Made by a program: the position numbers and the translations under genes. This document shows positions 36,992-37,035 of a stretch of DNA of 37,035 nt, piece by piece; within the stretch, counting starts at the first letter, position 1, and every line of letters starts with the position of its first letter. The notes below the pieces were generated by a model. It made no database searches, was not told where the DNA came from, and was given only the letters and a program-made list of their open reading frames with translations. Origin of the DNA: an uncultured Corynebacterium sp. (GTDB taxonomy: Bacteria; Actinomycetota; Actinomycetes; Mycobacteriales; Mycobacteriaceae); assembly GCA_943914465.1 (NCBI GenBank), contig CALUCD010000014.1, forward strand, positions 1 to 37,035. Reading direction: 5' to 3'.

Positions 36992-37035
36992 GGCCTTTCG
37001 CTTCTCGACGTTCCCACCCCCGCCCCCACCGGCCC

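Noticed and set aside
36001..37029. 342-codon frame opposite rplJ and rplL
   Set aside because: Spans two well-defined ribosomal genes and their gap, and follows from low stop-codon density in GC-rich DNA.

Overview
The window is high-GC actinobacterial DNA and almost certainly comes from a Corynebacterium or a close relative. Three things point there. The gene order menB, menC, menD, DUF3592 protein, mgtA, menG, menJ, polyprenyl synthase, tRNA-Trp, secE, nusG, rplK, rplA, rplJ, rplL matches the block I know from C. glutamicum and, in part, M. tuberculosis (Rv0548c-Rv0562). NusG carries the long acidic N-terminal extension typical of Actinobacteria. Several genes also look leaderless, with a TANNNT box 7-8 nt before the start codon.

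Layout. (1) 1-5371: the tail of an AAA ATPase, a NarL-type two-component system, a two-gene ABC exporter, then a full-length paralogue of the first ATPase. (2) 5400-5736: a frameshifted gene remnant. (3) 5705-12525: menaquinone genes menB, menC and menD, interspersed with two DUF202 membrane proteins, an SLC13 anion/dicarboxylate transporter and a Thr-rich single-pass membrane protein. (4) 12550-14255: DUF3592 membrane protein and mannosyltransferase MgtA. (5) 14313-20501: a metal module, feoA-feoB-feoC-like-mntR on the plus strand behind a DtxR-like operator, meeting a convergent mntABC manganese transporter on the minus strand. It sits inside the otherwise conserved menaquinone/lipid block. 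(6) 20617-23808: menG, menJ and a long-chain polyprenyl diphosphate synthase. (7) 23930-28450: tRNA-Tyr, a three-gene FAD protein/MFS/OsmC cassette, then tRNA-Thr, tRNA-Met and tRNA-Trp. (8) 28475-37035: secE, a 47-codon acidic micro-ORF, nusG, rplK, rplA, then an insertion (phytoene-desaturase-like flavoprotein and two tandem secreted choice-of-anchor M proteins), then the L10 leader and rplJ-rplL.

How the parts work together. MenD, MenC and MenB are successive steps to dihydroxynaphthoate, the polyprenyl synthase makes the lipid tail, MenG methylates and MenJ partly saturates it: most of the respiratory quinone pathway. The Feo/Mnt module should balance Fe(II) and Mn(II). The last third is the transcription-translation core (SecE, NusG, L11, L1, L10, L7/L12), with leader hairpins and an attenuator.

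Most notable: an acidic micro-ORF upstream of nusG that resembles NusG's own N-terminal extension; a CTAG-dense patch between them; the orphan tandem pair of secreted choice-of-anchor M proteins with conserved His motifs and an unusual structured leader; an Mn-type regulator apparently in the iron operon; and a shared leaderless architecture of menB, menC, menD and menG. No CRISPR array, prophage, transposase or integrase was seen.
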